The notes: generated by a model not told the origin, from the letters alone. A stretch of DNA of 64,000 nt from Butyrivibrio sp. WCD3002 (GCF_000424265.1 NZ_AUJO01000002.1:169289-233288), one strand, 5' to 3'; shown: positions 17,219 to 26,903, counted from the stretch's first letter. Numbers and translations: made by a program.

Positions 17219-19209
17219 ACTTTCTTAAATACAGGAATTGACTCGATGGGAGCTGCAGCGGTAATTACGCAGCCACCTTCATAGGTCTTCCCGTCACGAA
17301 TATCTTCCCACTTTCCTTCGGGGAGATATACCTCACGCTCAAATTTGTTAAGCTCCATGATTGGCGCAACAAGGTACTTGTCACCAAACATGTACTCATC
17401 GTAAACTTCCCAGCTCTTCTTATCCTCAGGGAACTCATAGAACAGAGTTCTAAGAAGAGGTGATCCGTTTTTACTTGCTTCCTCATAAAGTGACTTGATG
17501 TAGGGCTTTAATTCATGGCGGAGCTTCAGCTGATCCTTCATGATCTTGAAGTTCTCCTCGCCGTAGCTCCAAAGCTCATTGTCCTGACCTGTGTGGAGAT
17601 AGCCGCCACCAAAATCTCTGTTATCAAGAGGGGGAATATCATAGGGTCCTCTGTCTCCATGCATACGAAGAACCGGTGAGAACACTGCAAATTCATACCA
17701 TCTGATAAGAAGCTGTCTGAAATCAGGATCGTTTACATCATCTGTCATGAAGCCGCCGATATCTGTTGTCCACCAGGGAATACCTGCAAGACCCATGTTA
17801 AGACCTGCTGCCAGCTGATCTCTGAAAGCCTCGAAGGTACTGGGAACATCTCCGGACCATACAACGTTGGCATATTTCTGGCTTCCTGCCCATGCAGAGC
17901 GAAGAAGGTTAACTACAGGCTTATCAGATTCCTTTTTCATGTTCTCAAAGAACAATCTGCTGTAGCACTGAGGATAGATGTTAGTAACTTCAAGTGCGGG
18001 GCCAAGGTAATATCTAAGTGAATCAAAGTCATACTTAACAAGATCAGGCTCTGAGTTATCAAGCCAGAACATGTCTATACCAAGATCGTAGTAATTCTTT
18101 TTGCAGACATCCCATACGTACTGTCTTGCTTCGGGATTGGTGGCATCAAAGATCGTGCAGTCGCCCTGATAGTCGTAGTTCTGAAGACTGCCTCTCTCAT
18201 TTTTCAAAAGAAGTCCTCTCTCTAACATGTCGTAGAAATGCACGCTTCTCTTATCAACTGAAGGCCATACGGAAACAACTACCTTGATACCCATGCTGTG
18301 GAGTTCATCCACCATTGCTTTGGGATCGGGCCAATAGGTCTCATCAAATACCCAGTCACCCTGAACTGTCCAGTGGAAGAAATCGATAACTATGCAATCG
18401 ATAGGCACATCATTATCCTTGCAGGCATGTGCAACCTTAAGTACTTCCTCCTGAGTTCTGTAGCGAAGCTTGCACTGCCAAAGTCCCATAAGATCCTCCG
18501 GGAACTGTGGTGCTCTTCCTGTCACTGCTGTGTAATTTTCAAGCAGCTGCCTGGGCGCATCTGCAACGGTTAACCAGTAATCCATCTCCTTTGTGGACTC
18601 TGCAACCCACTCGGTGAAATTCATTCCAAAGCTTACGCGTCCAACTGCCGGGTTATTCCAAAGGAATCCATAACCAAAGCTTGATACTGCAAAAGGAACA
18701 GTAATCTGTGAATTTCTCTGCTCCATATTCAAAACGCAGCCCTTAAGATCTGTGTAAGGCTGCTGGTACTGTCCCATACCAAAAATCTTCTCACCGTCGT
18801 TACTTTCAAACTTAACAGTGAGATGATAATCTCCGCCCACATAGGGTCTGTAATCTCTGTTTACATATTTAAGGCATCTGCTCTCCTTAGACTCTGTACC
18901 GCCATAATTGCGGAAATACTCTCTAAGGAAAAGAACGTCATCCTTATAAAAAGTAATAACTCCTGCAAAGTTCACTGTAGCTTTAATCCTGCCATTAGAA
19001 ATCTCTGCAAAGGGTCCGTCTTCTCTTTCTGTTATCGTAACTATGGTCTTGGCTACGTCAATTTTCTCTGTAAGAGCCCAGTCATTACCTGTAAACTCAG
19101 GATACATGGTACTTCTTACTCGAAATGAATCATCTCCCCAGCCTTCTATACGGAGAGTCTCACCCTGTCTCTTTGCAACAAGAGCCCCGTTCTCATTAGA
19201 AAAAATCAT
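17215..19209 (-). CDS. GH31 alpha-glycosidase (alpha-xylosidase/alpha-glucosidase type)
   Basis: The 664-aa enzyme has an N-terminal beta-sandwich followed by the GH31 (beta/alpha)8 barrel. The nucleophile is D384 in FWLDNSEPD and the acid/base D454 in VVWSGDVPS; downstream WWTTDIGGF is another conserved family segment. There is no signal peptide, so it cleaves imported oligosaccharides in the cytoplasm from the non-reducing end. Active-site context (AGSQKY before WSGD) is compatible with alpha-xylosidase or alpha-glucosidase activity and I cannot separate them. GGAGG lies 8 bases before ATG. It is the first gene of the operon with the binding protein, kinase and serine hydrolase. Confidence 0.9.
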   Translation of the reverse strand: MIFSNENGALVAKRQGETLRIEGWGDDSFRVRSTMYPEFTGNDWALTEKIDVAKTIVTITEREDGPFAEISNGRIKATVNFAGVITFYKDDVLFLREYFRNYGGTESKESRCLKYVNRDYRPYVGGDYHLTVKFESNDGEKIFGMGQYQQPYTDLKGCVLNMEQRNSQITVPFAVSSFGYGFLWNNPAVGRVSFGMNFTEWVAESTKEMDYWLTVADAPRQLLENYTAVTGRAPQFPEDLMGLWQCKLRYRTQEEVLKVAHACKDNDVPIDCIVIDFFHWTVQGDWVFDETYWPDPKAMVDELHSMGIKVVVSVWPSVDKRSVHFYDMLERGLLLKNERGSLQNYDYQGDCTIFDATNPEARQYVWDVCKKNYYDLGIDMFWLDNSEPDLVKYDFDSLRYYLGPALEVTNIYPQCYSRLFFENMKKESDKPVVNLLRSAWAGSQKYANVVWSGDVPSTFEAFRDQLAAGLNMGLAGIPWWTTDIGGFMTDDVNDPDFRQLLIRWYEFAVFSPVLRMHGDRGPYDIPPLDNRDFGGGYLHTGQDNELWSYGEENFKIMKDQLKLRHELKPYIKSLYEEASKNGSPLLRTLFYEFPEDKKSWEVYDEYMFGDKYLVAPIMELNKFEREVYLPEGKWEDIRDGKTYEGGCVITAAAPIESIPVFKKV

Positions 19210-19255
19210 TTTTTAACCTCCACATCGGTATTATCATATAAAATCACATACTGAT

Positions 19256-19261
19256 ATTATG
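19256..19261 (-). promoter_or_regulatory. Possible -10 element for the GH31 operon
   Basis: CATAAT on the minus strand, 47 bases upstream of the start codon and 41 bases downstream of the GTACAAAAA box. A second AT-rich element GATAAT is nearer the gene, so the exact promoter is uncertain. Confidence 0.28.
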
Positions 19262-19302
19262 GCATTATTTACTTCTTAAAAACAGTGATTTTTAAACCAT
19301 TT

Positions 19303-19319
19303 ACACGCATTTTTTGTAC
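19303..19319 (-). promoter_or_regulatory. Candidate regulator box upstream of the GH31 operon
   Basis: Minus strand GTACAAAAAATGCGTGT. A weaker copy (GTTTAAAAATC) follows about 22 bases later, two helical turns away, as AraC-type activators often require. A related box is found at 12245-12262. Confidence 0.3.
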
Positions 19320-19335
19320 TTTTTATTAATGCATT

Positions 19336-20553
19336 TTATTCCTGGCGAAGTGCATCTATAGGATTAAGGGCTGCAGCTCTTCTTGCGGGATAAATTCCAA
19401 AGAAAAGGCCGTCTCCTATAGATATCAGTACAACAAGAATAACATCCGATGCATTGATCACAGGCGGGAAAGACATGAAATTCCTTACTATGGCAGTAAA
19501 CGCAACTCCACCTACAAATCCGATAAATCCGCCAATCAGCGTGATAACTGCAGATTCTGTAAGAAACTGAAGAAGTATGTACTGGGTTCTTGCTCCAAGA
19601 GATTTCCTTATTCCGATTTCCCTTGTTCTCTCAGTTACGGTAACCGTCATTATATTCATAACGCCGATACCACCTACAATAAGTGATATTGCTGCTATAA
19701 GTGCAACTACCATGGTAACAACGTTCAATATTCTGTTGTAGGTACTTGCCATTGAAGCAAAGGACTGAATCTTTACAGCATTTTCACCTCTGAGGTCAAG
19801 AATATTCTCGGTGACACTTTTAGCCTTCAGGGCTATCTCATCTGCCATTCCCGGTGTGGTATAGAATTTGAAACCATCAAGCTTATCACTATTAAGCCCC
19901 AAACTATTGCTGAGGACTGTGTAGGGAACATAAAGGCTGTAATAATAATAACTCTGCTCACCTCTTTTGATTGCCTCATAGGCAGACTGCAGCTCAGCAT
20001 CAGTACTTGAAGTAATGCCGATTATTTTTAAATCAATACTCTTTGCCCCGGCTTCAACAGTAAATTCTTTATCAAGAACGTCGTAGGTTCCAAAAATCAA
20101 CAGGGCATCCCGCTGAGCGATAACGCACACCGCAGACCCCATCTCAACATCGTCCTCTCTAAAGAACCTGCCCGCATAAAAGCCTGATGTGACCTCATTG
20201 TAGATGTCGGCAGTTCCGCCGTTAAGTCCCACATAACAATCATTTCCCTTAACATTTATGGTTGCACCGGAACTAAGATTCATCGTTACACCAAGTATTT
20301 CAGGAACAGCCTCCTTAATGGTATTAAGATCCTCAATAGTAAGATATCTGTCAGTTTTTTTCTTATCAATATTTATGGTAACACCGCCTGCTGACATATC
20401 ATCAAGGCTTGAATTTACATACGCCTTCATTCCATTACCAATAGAAAGTATCGTTATAACTGACGCTATACCAATGATGATCCCCAGCATTGTAAGAAGT
20501 GTTCGTCCTTTATTCTGTTTTATACTCGAAAAAGCACTGATAACGTATTCCAA
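19336..20553 (-). CDS. MacB/FtsX-type ABC transporter permease
   Basis: The 405-aa protein has an N-terminal transmembrane helix followed by a ~220-residue extracellular MacB periplasmic-core-like domain, then three C-terminal helices of the FtsX fold with the signature TVTERTREIGIRKSLGAR. The start is TTG with AGAGG eight bases upstream. It is the last gene of the ATPase-adaptor-permease-permease operon and is clearly related to the preceding permease, sharing the segment TMLGIIIGIASVI near the N-terminus. It would move a lipid, peptide or drug outward using ATP hydrolysed by the YknY/LolD-like ATPase. The substrate is not readable. Confidence 0.88.
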   Translation of the reverse strand: MEYVISAFSSIKQNKGRTLLTMLGIIIGIASVITILSIGNGMKAYVNSSLDDMSAGGVTINIDKKKTDRYLTIEDLNTIKEAVPEILGVTMNLSSGATINVKGNDCYVGLNGGTADIYNEVTSGFYAGRFFREDDVEMGSAVCVIAQRDALLIFGTYDVLDKEFTVEAGAKSIDLKIIGITSSTDAELQSAYEAIKRGEQSYYYYSLYVPYTVLSNSLGLNSDKLDGFKFYTTPGMADEIALKAKSVTENILDLRGENAVKIQSFASMASTYNRILNVVTMVVALIAAISLIVGGIGVMNIMTVTVTERTREIGIRKSLGARTQYILLQFLTESAVITLIGGFIGFVGGVAFTAIVRNFMSFPPVINASDVILVVLISIGDGLFFGIYPARRAAALNPIDALRQE

Positions 20554-20619
20554 CTAATTATCCTCTTATCATGTTATTTCAGTAAAACTTGTAAAATCAA
20601 AAATGTTTGGAACTGTCCG

Positions 20620-21834
20620 TCAGTTTCTTGCAAGGGCATCTATAGGCTTAAGCTTTGCTGCCTTTCTTGCAGGATATATTCCAAAGAAAATTCCTATCAT
20701 CATTGAAAAAAGTGCAGCTCCTATAACAATTACAGGATCAATAACGGGCTTAAGCTCAAGCAGTATGCAGCCCACATAGGCAACGCTTATTCCAAGGACT
20801 ATGCCCACAATGCCTCCCATAAGTGAGATAATTGCCGACTCCGCCAAAAACTGTATCATTATCGCTTTTGTTCTGGCACCGATGGATTTTCTTATACCAA
20901 TTTCTCTTGTTCTCTCTGTGACAGATACCAGCATGATATTCATAACACCGATACCGCCTACAACCAGAGATATACCCGCAACAAGAGACATGAAAGCCGT
21001 TATGGCTCCCATGATGGAGTCAACTTCTTCGCTTATATCGGACATGCTCATGTAGTAAACAGCATCCTTACCTCTAAGCCCCATCATGTTTTCAACATAT
21101 CTGACTGCATCCTTGACAATTGTTCCGGGCTGATCGGAGGTCCAGAAAATTTCAAAGTCGTAAAACTCAGAGACATCCATTTTGTAAGCTTTACCATAGG
21201 TAGTTATCGGCATCTCGATCATGCAGCTGTACTCTTCGCTCTCCATAGACATCATCTGTGCGATCATTTCGCTCCAATTTTCTTTGATGCCTATTACTTC
21301 AAGCTCCACGGAGTTGCCTCCGACAGATACTTCTACGGTTTTGCCTATGGCATTGGCTGTGCCGAACAGGTGCACTGCATCATCTTCCATCAAAACACAG
21401 ACCCTTGCTCCCTGTTCAACCTGGTTGTCATTGAAATAAGTACCTTCCTTGAGCTTTGTTCCCGTAGAATACTGATAGTCAGAACCCGCTCCGTACACAA
21501 AAGCATCGAAAACACCTTTGTTACCTGTAGCCATACCCAAAGCAGCTGTATAAAAGGTTGCACCCTTAAGTCCTAAGTTTGCCTCAACCTCTTTTATGTC
21601 TTCATCTGTGAAGCCTCTTTCAGCAACTGATGAGTCAAGATATATCTCAGCCACATTTCCACCTATGGCATCCACCTCATCCGATACATATCTTTCCATT
21701 CCGTTACCTATGGTAAGTACGGCTATAACTGACGCTATTCCGATTATGATTCCCAGCATGGTAAGACCTGTTCGCATCTTATTGCTGCGAATATTTTTCA
21801 TGGCACTTTCCAAATATTCTAAAATCGTATCCAT
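20620..21834 (-). CDS. MacB/FtsX-type ABC transporter permease, paralogue
   Basis: The 404-aa membrane protein has the same order as its neighbour: N-terminal helix, extracellular MacB-like core, and three C-terminal helices with SVTERTREIGIRKSIGAR. The extracellular cores of the two permeases differ strongly while the membrane parts are alike, which fits a heterodimeric transporter rather than a recent duplication. It starts 11 bases after the adaptor stop without a strong ribosome binding site, so translation is probably coupled. A 66-base gap separates it from the next permease. Confidence 0.88.
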   Translation of the reverse strand: MDTILEYLESAMKNIRSNKMRTGLTMLGIIIGIASVIAVLTIGNGMERYVSDEVDAIGGNVAEIYLDSSVAERGFTDEDIKEVEANLGLKGATFYTAALGMATGNKGVFDAFVYGAGSDYQYSTGTKLKEGTYFNDNQVEQGARVCVLMEDDAVHLFGTANAIGKTVEVSVGGNSVELEVIGIKENWSEMIAQMMSMESEEYSCMIEMPITTYGKAYKMDVSEFYDFEIFWTSDQPGTIVKDAVRYVENMMGLRGKDAVYYMSMSDISEEVDSIMGAITAFMSLVAGISLVVGGIGVMNIMLVSVTERTREIGIRKSIGARTKAIMIQFLAESAIISLMGGIVGIVLGISVAYVGCILLELKPVIDPVIVIGAALFSMMIGIFFGIYPARKAAKLKPIDALARN

Positions 21835-21845
21835 TATTTATTCCA

Positions 21846-23351
21846 TCAGTTCTCGTCTATTTCTATTACAGCTGTACCTTCTGTAAGTGATGCGGGATCT
21901 GTTGTAACGATTCTGTCGCCTTCACTTACACCTTCTGTTATCTCTGCATCCGTACTTGTTGTAAGACCAAGTGTTACAGGTTTTCTTACAAGAACACCGT
22001 TTTCAATTACGAAAACAAAATCACCATCTCCGTCAGTTCCGATATATTCATAAGGAACAACAAGAACACCTTCTGCCTTATCAGTGTGGATCTTATTTCC
22101 TGCTTCAACACCAAGGATAATAGAATCATCAGGGTTATTTATCTTGATCTTGGCATCAACTACAGGAACTCCGCTGGAGTTATTAACTGCTTTACCTGCG
22201 ATATGAACAACTTCACCTTCATACTGATTAGCGCCAATTGTAATATCAACCTTCTGGCCGAGCTTTATCTTGCCAAGGTCAGACTTTGAAATCTGAATAT
22301 CAACTCTTACGTTGTCTGTACTTTCTATAGTAAAGAGCTTTGCTCCCTGTGATACTGTTGCTCCATCCTCTGCTGCAAGTTCTGTGATGACGCCTGAAAA
22401 CTCTGCGGTAACTCCGCTTTCAACTTCCTCTATATCCTCAATTGTGTCATTAGTCTGAATCTCAGTAAGTTCTCTCTGCGCATCAAGTGCACTCTTTTCA
22501 CCGGCTGTAAGCTTACTCATCTCTGCTGATGCCTGCTCACTAAGATCAGCCTTTTCTTCGTTTAATGCTGTTATCTGATCGTTCCAGTCCTTGATCTCAG
22601 GATCATTCTGAAGTGCATACTGAACCTCGGAAATAGCATTGGAAATCTCAAGAGACATCTGGTTACCCTCTTCAGAATTCCTCTCGTTTGGAGCATTATT
22701 ATTCTGAGTAAGATCATAGGAATCGGATATACCATTCTCATCCACATCCTGAGAAACCTTCTGAAGATCTGTAAGAGTTCTGTTCATTCTTGAAGTCTTC
22801 TCTGTGATTTTATCGTTGAGAGCATCAATCTGTGCTGTTATCTCATCAAGTCTTGTGTTGATGTCATGGATGCTTCTACCCTCAAGCACGTCGATTGCCT
22901 TGTTGTTTTTCTCAATACTTCCGCTGTAGCTTCCGTTAGCCTGCTGAAGGTTAAGCTCAGCAGTCTTCTTGCTGCTTTCAAGAGTTTCTGTATCATAGCT
23001 GTAAAGTACATCACCCTTGTTAACTCTGTCACCGGTCTCAAGCTTTGGCATCTCAATAGGTGCTGTGAGCTTGGCAAAATATGACTTGGTCTCATCAGAA
23101 GCAACATTTCCGCTTACGGAAACAATAACTTCAATGTCACCCTTTGCTACTATATCTGTTGTAACGGGAGTGGGTGCATTCTTTGCCTTTATATTGGAAT
23201 AAACAACCCATCCTATGCAAAGAACAACTATTCCAAGGATGATCCATTTAACAAAGCCCTTCTTCTTTTTACCGGGAGTATAGCTCTCCGTAATCTCTGT
23301 TGTGGTTTCCCCCTCTGTTACTGCCTTTTGTTTTTTCTTAAATAGACTCAT
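21846..23351 (-). CDS. Membrane-fusion/adaptor protein (HlyD/MacA/YknX-like) of the efflux system
   Basis: The 501-aa protein has a charged N-terminus, one transmembrane helix at about 34-52, and an extracellular body. A barrel-sandwich/lipoyl-like half (GDRVNKGDVLYSYD) precedes a coiled-coil hairpin at residues about 120-310, and the second lipoyl half (LAAEDGATVSQGAKLFTIES) is followed by beta-barrel domains. This is the MacA/YknX layout. In a Gram-positive-type cell there is no TolC, so it likely forms an extracellular funnel on the permeases. GAGGAGG precedes the ATG. It overlaps the ATPase gene by 4 bases. Confidence 0.87.
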   Translation of the reverse strand: MSLFKKKQKAVTEGETTTEITESYTPGKKKKGFVKWIILGIVVLCIGWVVYSNIKAKNAPTPVTTDIVAKGDIEVIVSVSGNVASDETKSYFAKLTAPIEMPKLETGDRVNKGDVLYSYDTETLESSKKTAELNLQQANGSYSGSIEKNNKAIDVLEGRSIHDINTRLDEITAQIDALNDKITEKTSRMNRTLTDLQKVSQDVDENGISDSYDLTQNNNAPNERNSEEGNQMSLEISNAISEVQYALQNDPEIKDWNDQITALNEEKADLSEQASAEMSKLTAGEKSALDAQRELTEIQTNDTIEDIEEVESGVTAEFSGVITELAAEDGATVSQGAKLFTIESTDNVRVDIQISKSDLGKIKLGQKVDITIGANQYEGEVVHIAGKAVNNSSGVPVVDAKIKINNPDDSIILGVEAGNKIHTDKAEGVLVVPYEYIGTDGDGDFVFVIENGVLVRKPVTLGLTTSTDAEITEGVSEGDRIVTTDPASLTEGTAVIEIDEN

Positions 23352-24055
23352 TTTTCCTCCTCTTTGAAATCTGTATTGATTTCATCGCTGGCAATTTTTC
23401 CATCGCTGATTGTTATTATTCTTTTGGCCTGTCTTGCTATGCCCGGGTCATGGGTGATAAGTATTACCGTTCTGCCCTCGGCATATAGATTTTTAATGGT
23501 CTGTATTATCTCTCTGCTGGATCCGCTGTCAAGGTTACCCGTGGGCTCATCCGCAAGAAGTATGGGCGGTGCCTGGGCTATGGCCCTTGCTATGGCAACT
23601 CTCTGCTGCTGACCACCTGAAAGCTCTGATGGCTTATGGGTCATTCTTTTCCCAAGACCCACGTGCTCTAAGGCTTTTATGGACAATTCCCTTCGCTTTT
23701 TCTTGGAAACTCCTCTATATATAAGAGGCAGCTCAACATTTTCCAAAGCTGTCAGTGACGGTATAAGATTAAAACCCTGAAATATAAAGCCTATCTCACG
23801 GTTTCTGACATCTGACTGCTCGTCATCTGTCATGTGGGAAACATCCATTCCATGCAGTAAATACTTACCGCTGGTGGGCGTATCAAGACACCCAAGCATA
23901 TTCATCAGTGTGGATTTTCCGGAACCGGACTGACCGATGATAGCGACAAATTCGCCTTCTTCTATGGTAAGACTCACATGATCCAGAGCCCTGACTTCGT
24001 TTTCCCCAGGATTATATATCTTGCAAATATCCTTTACTTCTACCAGTGCAGGCAT
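23348..24055 (-). CDS. ABC transporter ATPase, MacB/LolD/YknY family
   Basis: The 235-aa cytoplasmic ATPase carries Walker A (GQSGSGKST), the Q-loop (FIFQGFNLIPSLTALENV, characteristic of the MacB/LolD group), signature LSGGQQQRVAIARA, Walker B ILLADEPTGNLD and H-loop VILITHDPG. A strong GGAGGAG site precedes the ATG. It is the first gene of the four-gene efflux operon and energises the two FtsX-type permeases. The following 280 bases up to the GH13 gene hold a terminator and an AT-rich putative promoter region without a clear consensus. Confidence 0.92.
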   Translation of the reverse strand: MPALVEVKDICKIYNPGENEVRALDHVSLTIEEGEFVAIIGQSGSGKSTLMNMLGCLDTPTSGKYLLHGMDVSHMTDDEQSDVRNREIGFIFQGFNLIPSLTALENVELPLIYRGVSKKKRRELSIKALEHVGLGKRMTHKPSELSGGQQQRVAIARAIAQAPPILLADEPTGNLDSGSSREIIQTIKNLYAEGRTVILITHDPGIARQAKRIITISDGKIASDEINTDFKEEEK

Positions 24056-24280
24056 GACTCCTCCTATAATCCATGCAATACCGAATAAATATAGAAAATA
24101 TCGACACTACATTTGTTTTTGAAATTAAAGCTAATACAATAAGAACCTTATACTATAACGATTTAGAATACAAGATGTCTTCATAACTTCTTTCCAAAGT
24201 ATAAACTATCATTTCTGCCTTAAACACGTTAAAAGCGCACAGATAATGGCGTATTTTACACTGTTTTGGAGGAATTAGGC

Positions 24281-24318
24281 AAAAATAAACTCCGCGCAGA
24301 AAAAATTGCGCGGAGTTT
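24281..24318 (-). terminator. Rho-independent terminator after the GH13 gene
   Basis: On the minus strand AAACTCCGCGCA (24307-24318) pairs perfectly with TGCGCGGAGTTT (24287-24298) around an eight-base loop, then TATTTTTG. It ends the transporter-GH13 transcript. Confidence 0.85.
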
Positions 24319-24334
24319 CCAAAAATACATATTA

Positions 24335-25879
24335 TCAGCGAACTACAACAAATGTTTGCGGTGCCAGTGTAAGCTGACTTCCAAGAGTAGCTTTTCCGAT
24401 TGAATAGATGACTTCGCCATCTACTGCTACAGGTGCTGTCTGTTCCTTATTTGAAGGATTGACTGCTATTGTAAGGCTTCCTCTCTTATATACAAAGGCC
24501 TTACCTTTTTCAGAGCAAAGTACCTTGAATTCAGCATTTGCCTGAAGATCTTCCTCTTTGTGCCTGAGAGCCAGGATTCCTTTTACCATGTTAAGGAGTG
24601 AATCGGGATCATTCTCCTGGGCTTCAACAGTCGGAGCATCAGCTGCACTATCCACAGGCAGATACAAACTGTCTTCACAGCCCTCGGAGAATCCCAGATT
24701 CTTGCCCTTTGTCCACTGCATGGGGGTTCTGGAACCGGTACGGAAATATCCGCCTTCCTTGGTAGGAAGCTCGAGATATCTCATTCCGATCTCATCGCCG
24801 TAATACAGGAAAGGAACTCCGGGCATGGTGAACAGGAACGCATAGGCAAGCTTAAGTTCATCAGGTTCCAGCGTATACCTTGGACGGTTGGTGTCGTGAT
24901 TGCAGGTGAGCATAGAGATGTAGCCTACCCCCTTCGTGTCCTCATACCATTTTAGATATTCATCGAGGAATCGAGTGATGTCCCCGTCACCATCTTTTTT
25001 AAAGTAGGAATTATCCTCATGTTCTTCCATTCCGAAAATAGCGTAATCACGCATAAGTGTGGAATAACCACCACCGGGAATATTCAGATAGAAGTCCATA
25101 TCGTAGCCTGCTCTGAGTGCCAGAGGAGGATTGCTCCACTCTGAAACCATAGCTGCTTCCGGGAATTCCGCATCCAGCATCTTACGAACATCAAGCCATA
25201 TTGCGCTGGTTCCGGATTTTTTCTCATCATCATGCTTAACAAGAGATGAAGCCATATCAACTCTGAAGCCGTCGCATCCGTGAGAGAGCCAGAATCTCAT
25301 GATGTCCTTAAGAGCCTCTCTTGTGGCAATTACATCCGGGTGATCTGTAGGAAGCTGCCAGGGCTCTTCCGGATTCAAGAAACCGTAGTTAAGAGCCGGC
25401 TGACACTTAAAGAAGTTCAGCGCATAGGTAGCACTTCTCTCACTCTCACCGCCGACATAATTAAGATCAGCTGCTCTCTGGAAGCAGAAGTCTGTCCAGA
25501 TAAAACGGTTGGTATACTCGTTTTTCTCTGCTTTCTGGCTCATCTTAAACCACTCGTGCTCCTCGGAGGTATGACCGGGAACCAGGTCCAAAAGTACCTT
25601 TATTCCTCTCTTGTGTGCTTCTCCGAAAAGTCTGTAGAGATCGTTGTTGCAGCCATATCTTGGAGCAACCTTCTTATAGTCCCTTACATCATAGCCTGCA
25701 TCCTTAAAAGGAGAGTCATAGCAGGGATTGATCCAAAGTGCGTTGCATCCAAGATCCTTTATGTAATCAAGCTTTTCTATGATTCCGTTAAAATCTCCGA
25801 TTCCATCCCCATTGGTATCATAGAAGGATTGAGGATAAATCTCATAAAATACTGCATCTTTTAACCATGTTGCTGCCAT
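24335..25879 (-). CDS. GH13 alpha-amylase-family glucosidase (oligo-1,6-/alpha-glucosidase type)
   Basis: This 514-aa cytoplasmic enzyme shows the GH13 conserved regions: region I DLVPGHTS, region II GFRVDMASS with nucleophile D208, region III VSEWSN with acid/base E247, and region IV CNHDT with D329. It opens with the WLKDAVFYEIYPQSFYD motif of the exo-acting glucosidase branch. Region I has GHT where many members have NHT/NHS, a small deviation. No signal peptide is present, so it acts on imported alpha-glucosides. It begins 10 bases after the OppF-like gene and ends the operon at a strong terminator, linking it to that transporter. Confidence 0.9.
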   Translation of the reverse strand: MAATWLKDAVFYEIYPQSFYDTNGDGIGDFNGIIEKLDYIKDLGCNALWINPCYDSPFKDAGYDVRDYKKVAPRYGCNNDLYRLFGEAHKRGIKVLLDLVPGHTSEEHEWFKMSQKAEKNEYTNRFIWTDFCFQRAADLNYVGGESERSATYALNFFKCQPALNYGFLNPEEPWQLPTDHPDVIATREALKDIMRFWLSHGCDGFRVDMASSLVKHDDEKKSGTSAIWLDVRKMLDAEFPEAAMVSEWSNPPLALRAGYDMDFYLNIPGGGYSTLMRDYAIFGMEEHEDNSYFKKDGDGDITRFLDEYLKWYEDTKGVGYISMLTCNHDTNRPRYTLEPDELKLAYAFLFTMPGVPFLYYGDEIGMRYLELPTKEGGYFRTGSRTPMQWTKGKNLGFSEGCEDSLYLPVDSAADAPTVEAQENDPDSLLNMVKGILALRHKEEDLQANAEFKVLCSEKGKAFVYKRGSLTIAVNPSNKEQTAPVAVDGEVIYSIGKATLGSQLTLAPQTFVVVR

Positions 25880-25889
25880 TTCTTAATCC

Positions 25890-26903
25890 TCACTTTTTCT
25901 CATTTAAGAGTTCCTGTTGTCTGTCCATAGCTGCCTTTAACGGATGGAAGCAGTACACACTTCTTCCGCCCTCGATAGCAACCTCACCTGGTTTATTCTG
26001 TCTGCATTCATCGGTTGCATAGGGACACCTGGGTGCAAATTTGCAGCAGGTAAGTGCGTATTCTTTTGACTCCATATCAGGCATTACAAATTCCTGATTC
26101 CACTTATCTCCTACACGGGGAACTGCTTCCATCAGAAGCTCTGTGTAAGGATGAGCAGGATAATCCATCAGCTCTTTTGCCGGACCATACTCTATAAGGC
26201 CGCCTCTGTAAAGAGTTGCGATATAGTCTGATACGTAATAAGCAGTGGACAGATCATGCGTGATGTAAATAAATGAAATATTGTATTTGTCTTTTAGTTC
26301 CTTGAAGAGGTTTACTATATTCATCTTCATGGAAGCATCAATAGCTGCTACAGGCTCATCAGCGATGATAAGCTTAGGCCTTGTGATAAGGGCTCTTGCG
26401 ATTGACACTCTCTGAAGCTCACCTCCCGAGAACTGTGCCGAGTACTTTCCCTGAACTACAGCAAGAGACATTCCGACGCTCTTAAGCGCTTCGTCAGCCT
26501 TCTGTTTTGCCTCCTCCATATTCTTCGCTATTCCAAGCTTCAAAGCAGTGTTGTACAGATATGTATCAACAGCTTTTCTCGGAGAAAAGGATTCATAAGG
26601 ATTCTGGAAAATAGGCTGAACATCAAGCTTAAACTGCTTGGGATCATAACCGTTTTTGTCGCTGTAGCTTCGTCCGTTAAGAATGATATCTCCACCATCA
26701 GGGGTGTGGAGCTTAAGGATCATTTTACATAATGTAGATTTTCCGCAGCCGGACTCACCTACTATTGATAGAATGACGGGTTTATCCTTGCCTATCTTGA
26801 GGGATACGTTATCGACAGCGGTCATCTTTTTACCTCGGAGCATGCCTCCGATTCGGAAGACTTTGGAGACTCCCTTAACCTCTAATAAATAATCGTTAGC
26901 CAT
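25890..26903 (-). CDS. ABC transporter ATPase, OppF/DppF family
   Basis: The 337-aa ATPase has Walker A (GESGCGKSTLC), signature FSGGELQRVSIARA, Walker B LIIADEPVAAID and a C-terminal oligopeptide/dipeptide-type domain with clustered cysteines (CCKFAPRCPYATDECRQ), which in the family may bind an iron-sulphur cluster. GGGAGG precedes the ATG by about 11 bases. The start overlaps the OppD-like gene by 8 bases. With its partner it powers the two Opp-type permeases. Confidence 0.92.
   Translation of the reverse strand: MANDYLLEVKGVSKVFRIGGMLRGKKMTAVDNVSLKIGKDKPVILSIVGESGCGKSTLCKMILKLHTPDGGDIILNGRSYSDKNGYDPKQFKLDVQPIFQNPYESFSPRKAVDTYLYNTALKLGIAKNMEEAKQKADEALKSVGMSLAVVQGKYSAQFSGGELQRVSIARALITRPKLIIADEPVAAIDASMKMNIVNLFKELKDKYNISFIYITHDLSTAYYVSDYIATLYRGGLIEYGPAKELMDYPAHPYTELLMEAVPRVGDKWNQEFVMPDMESKEYALTCCKFAPRCPYATDECRQNKPGEVAIEGGRSVYCFHPLKAAMDRQQELLNEKK

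Noticed and set aside
25280..25864. 194-codon plus-strand frame opposite the GH13 gene
   Set aside because: Antisense to a gene with all four GH13 regions; no start signal.
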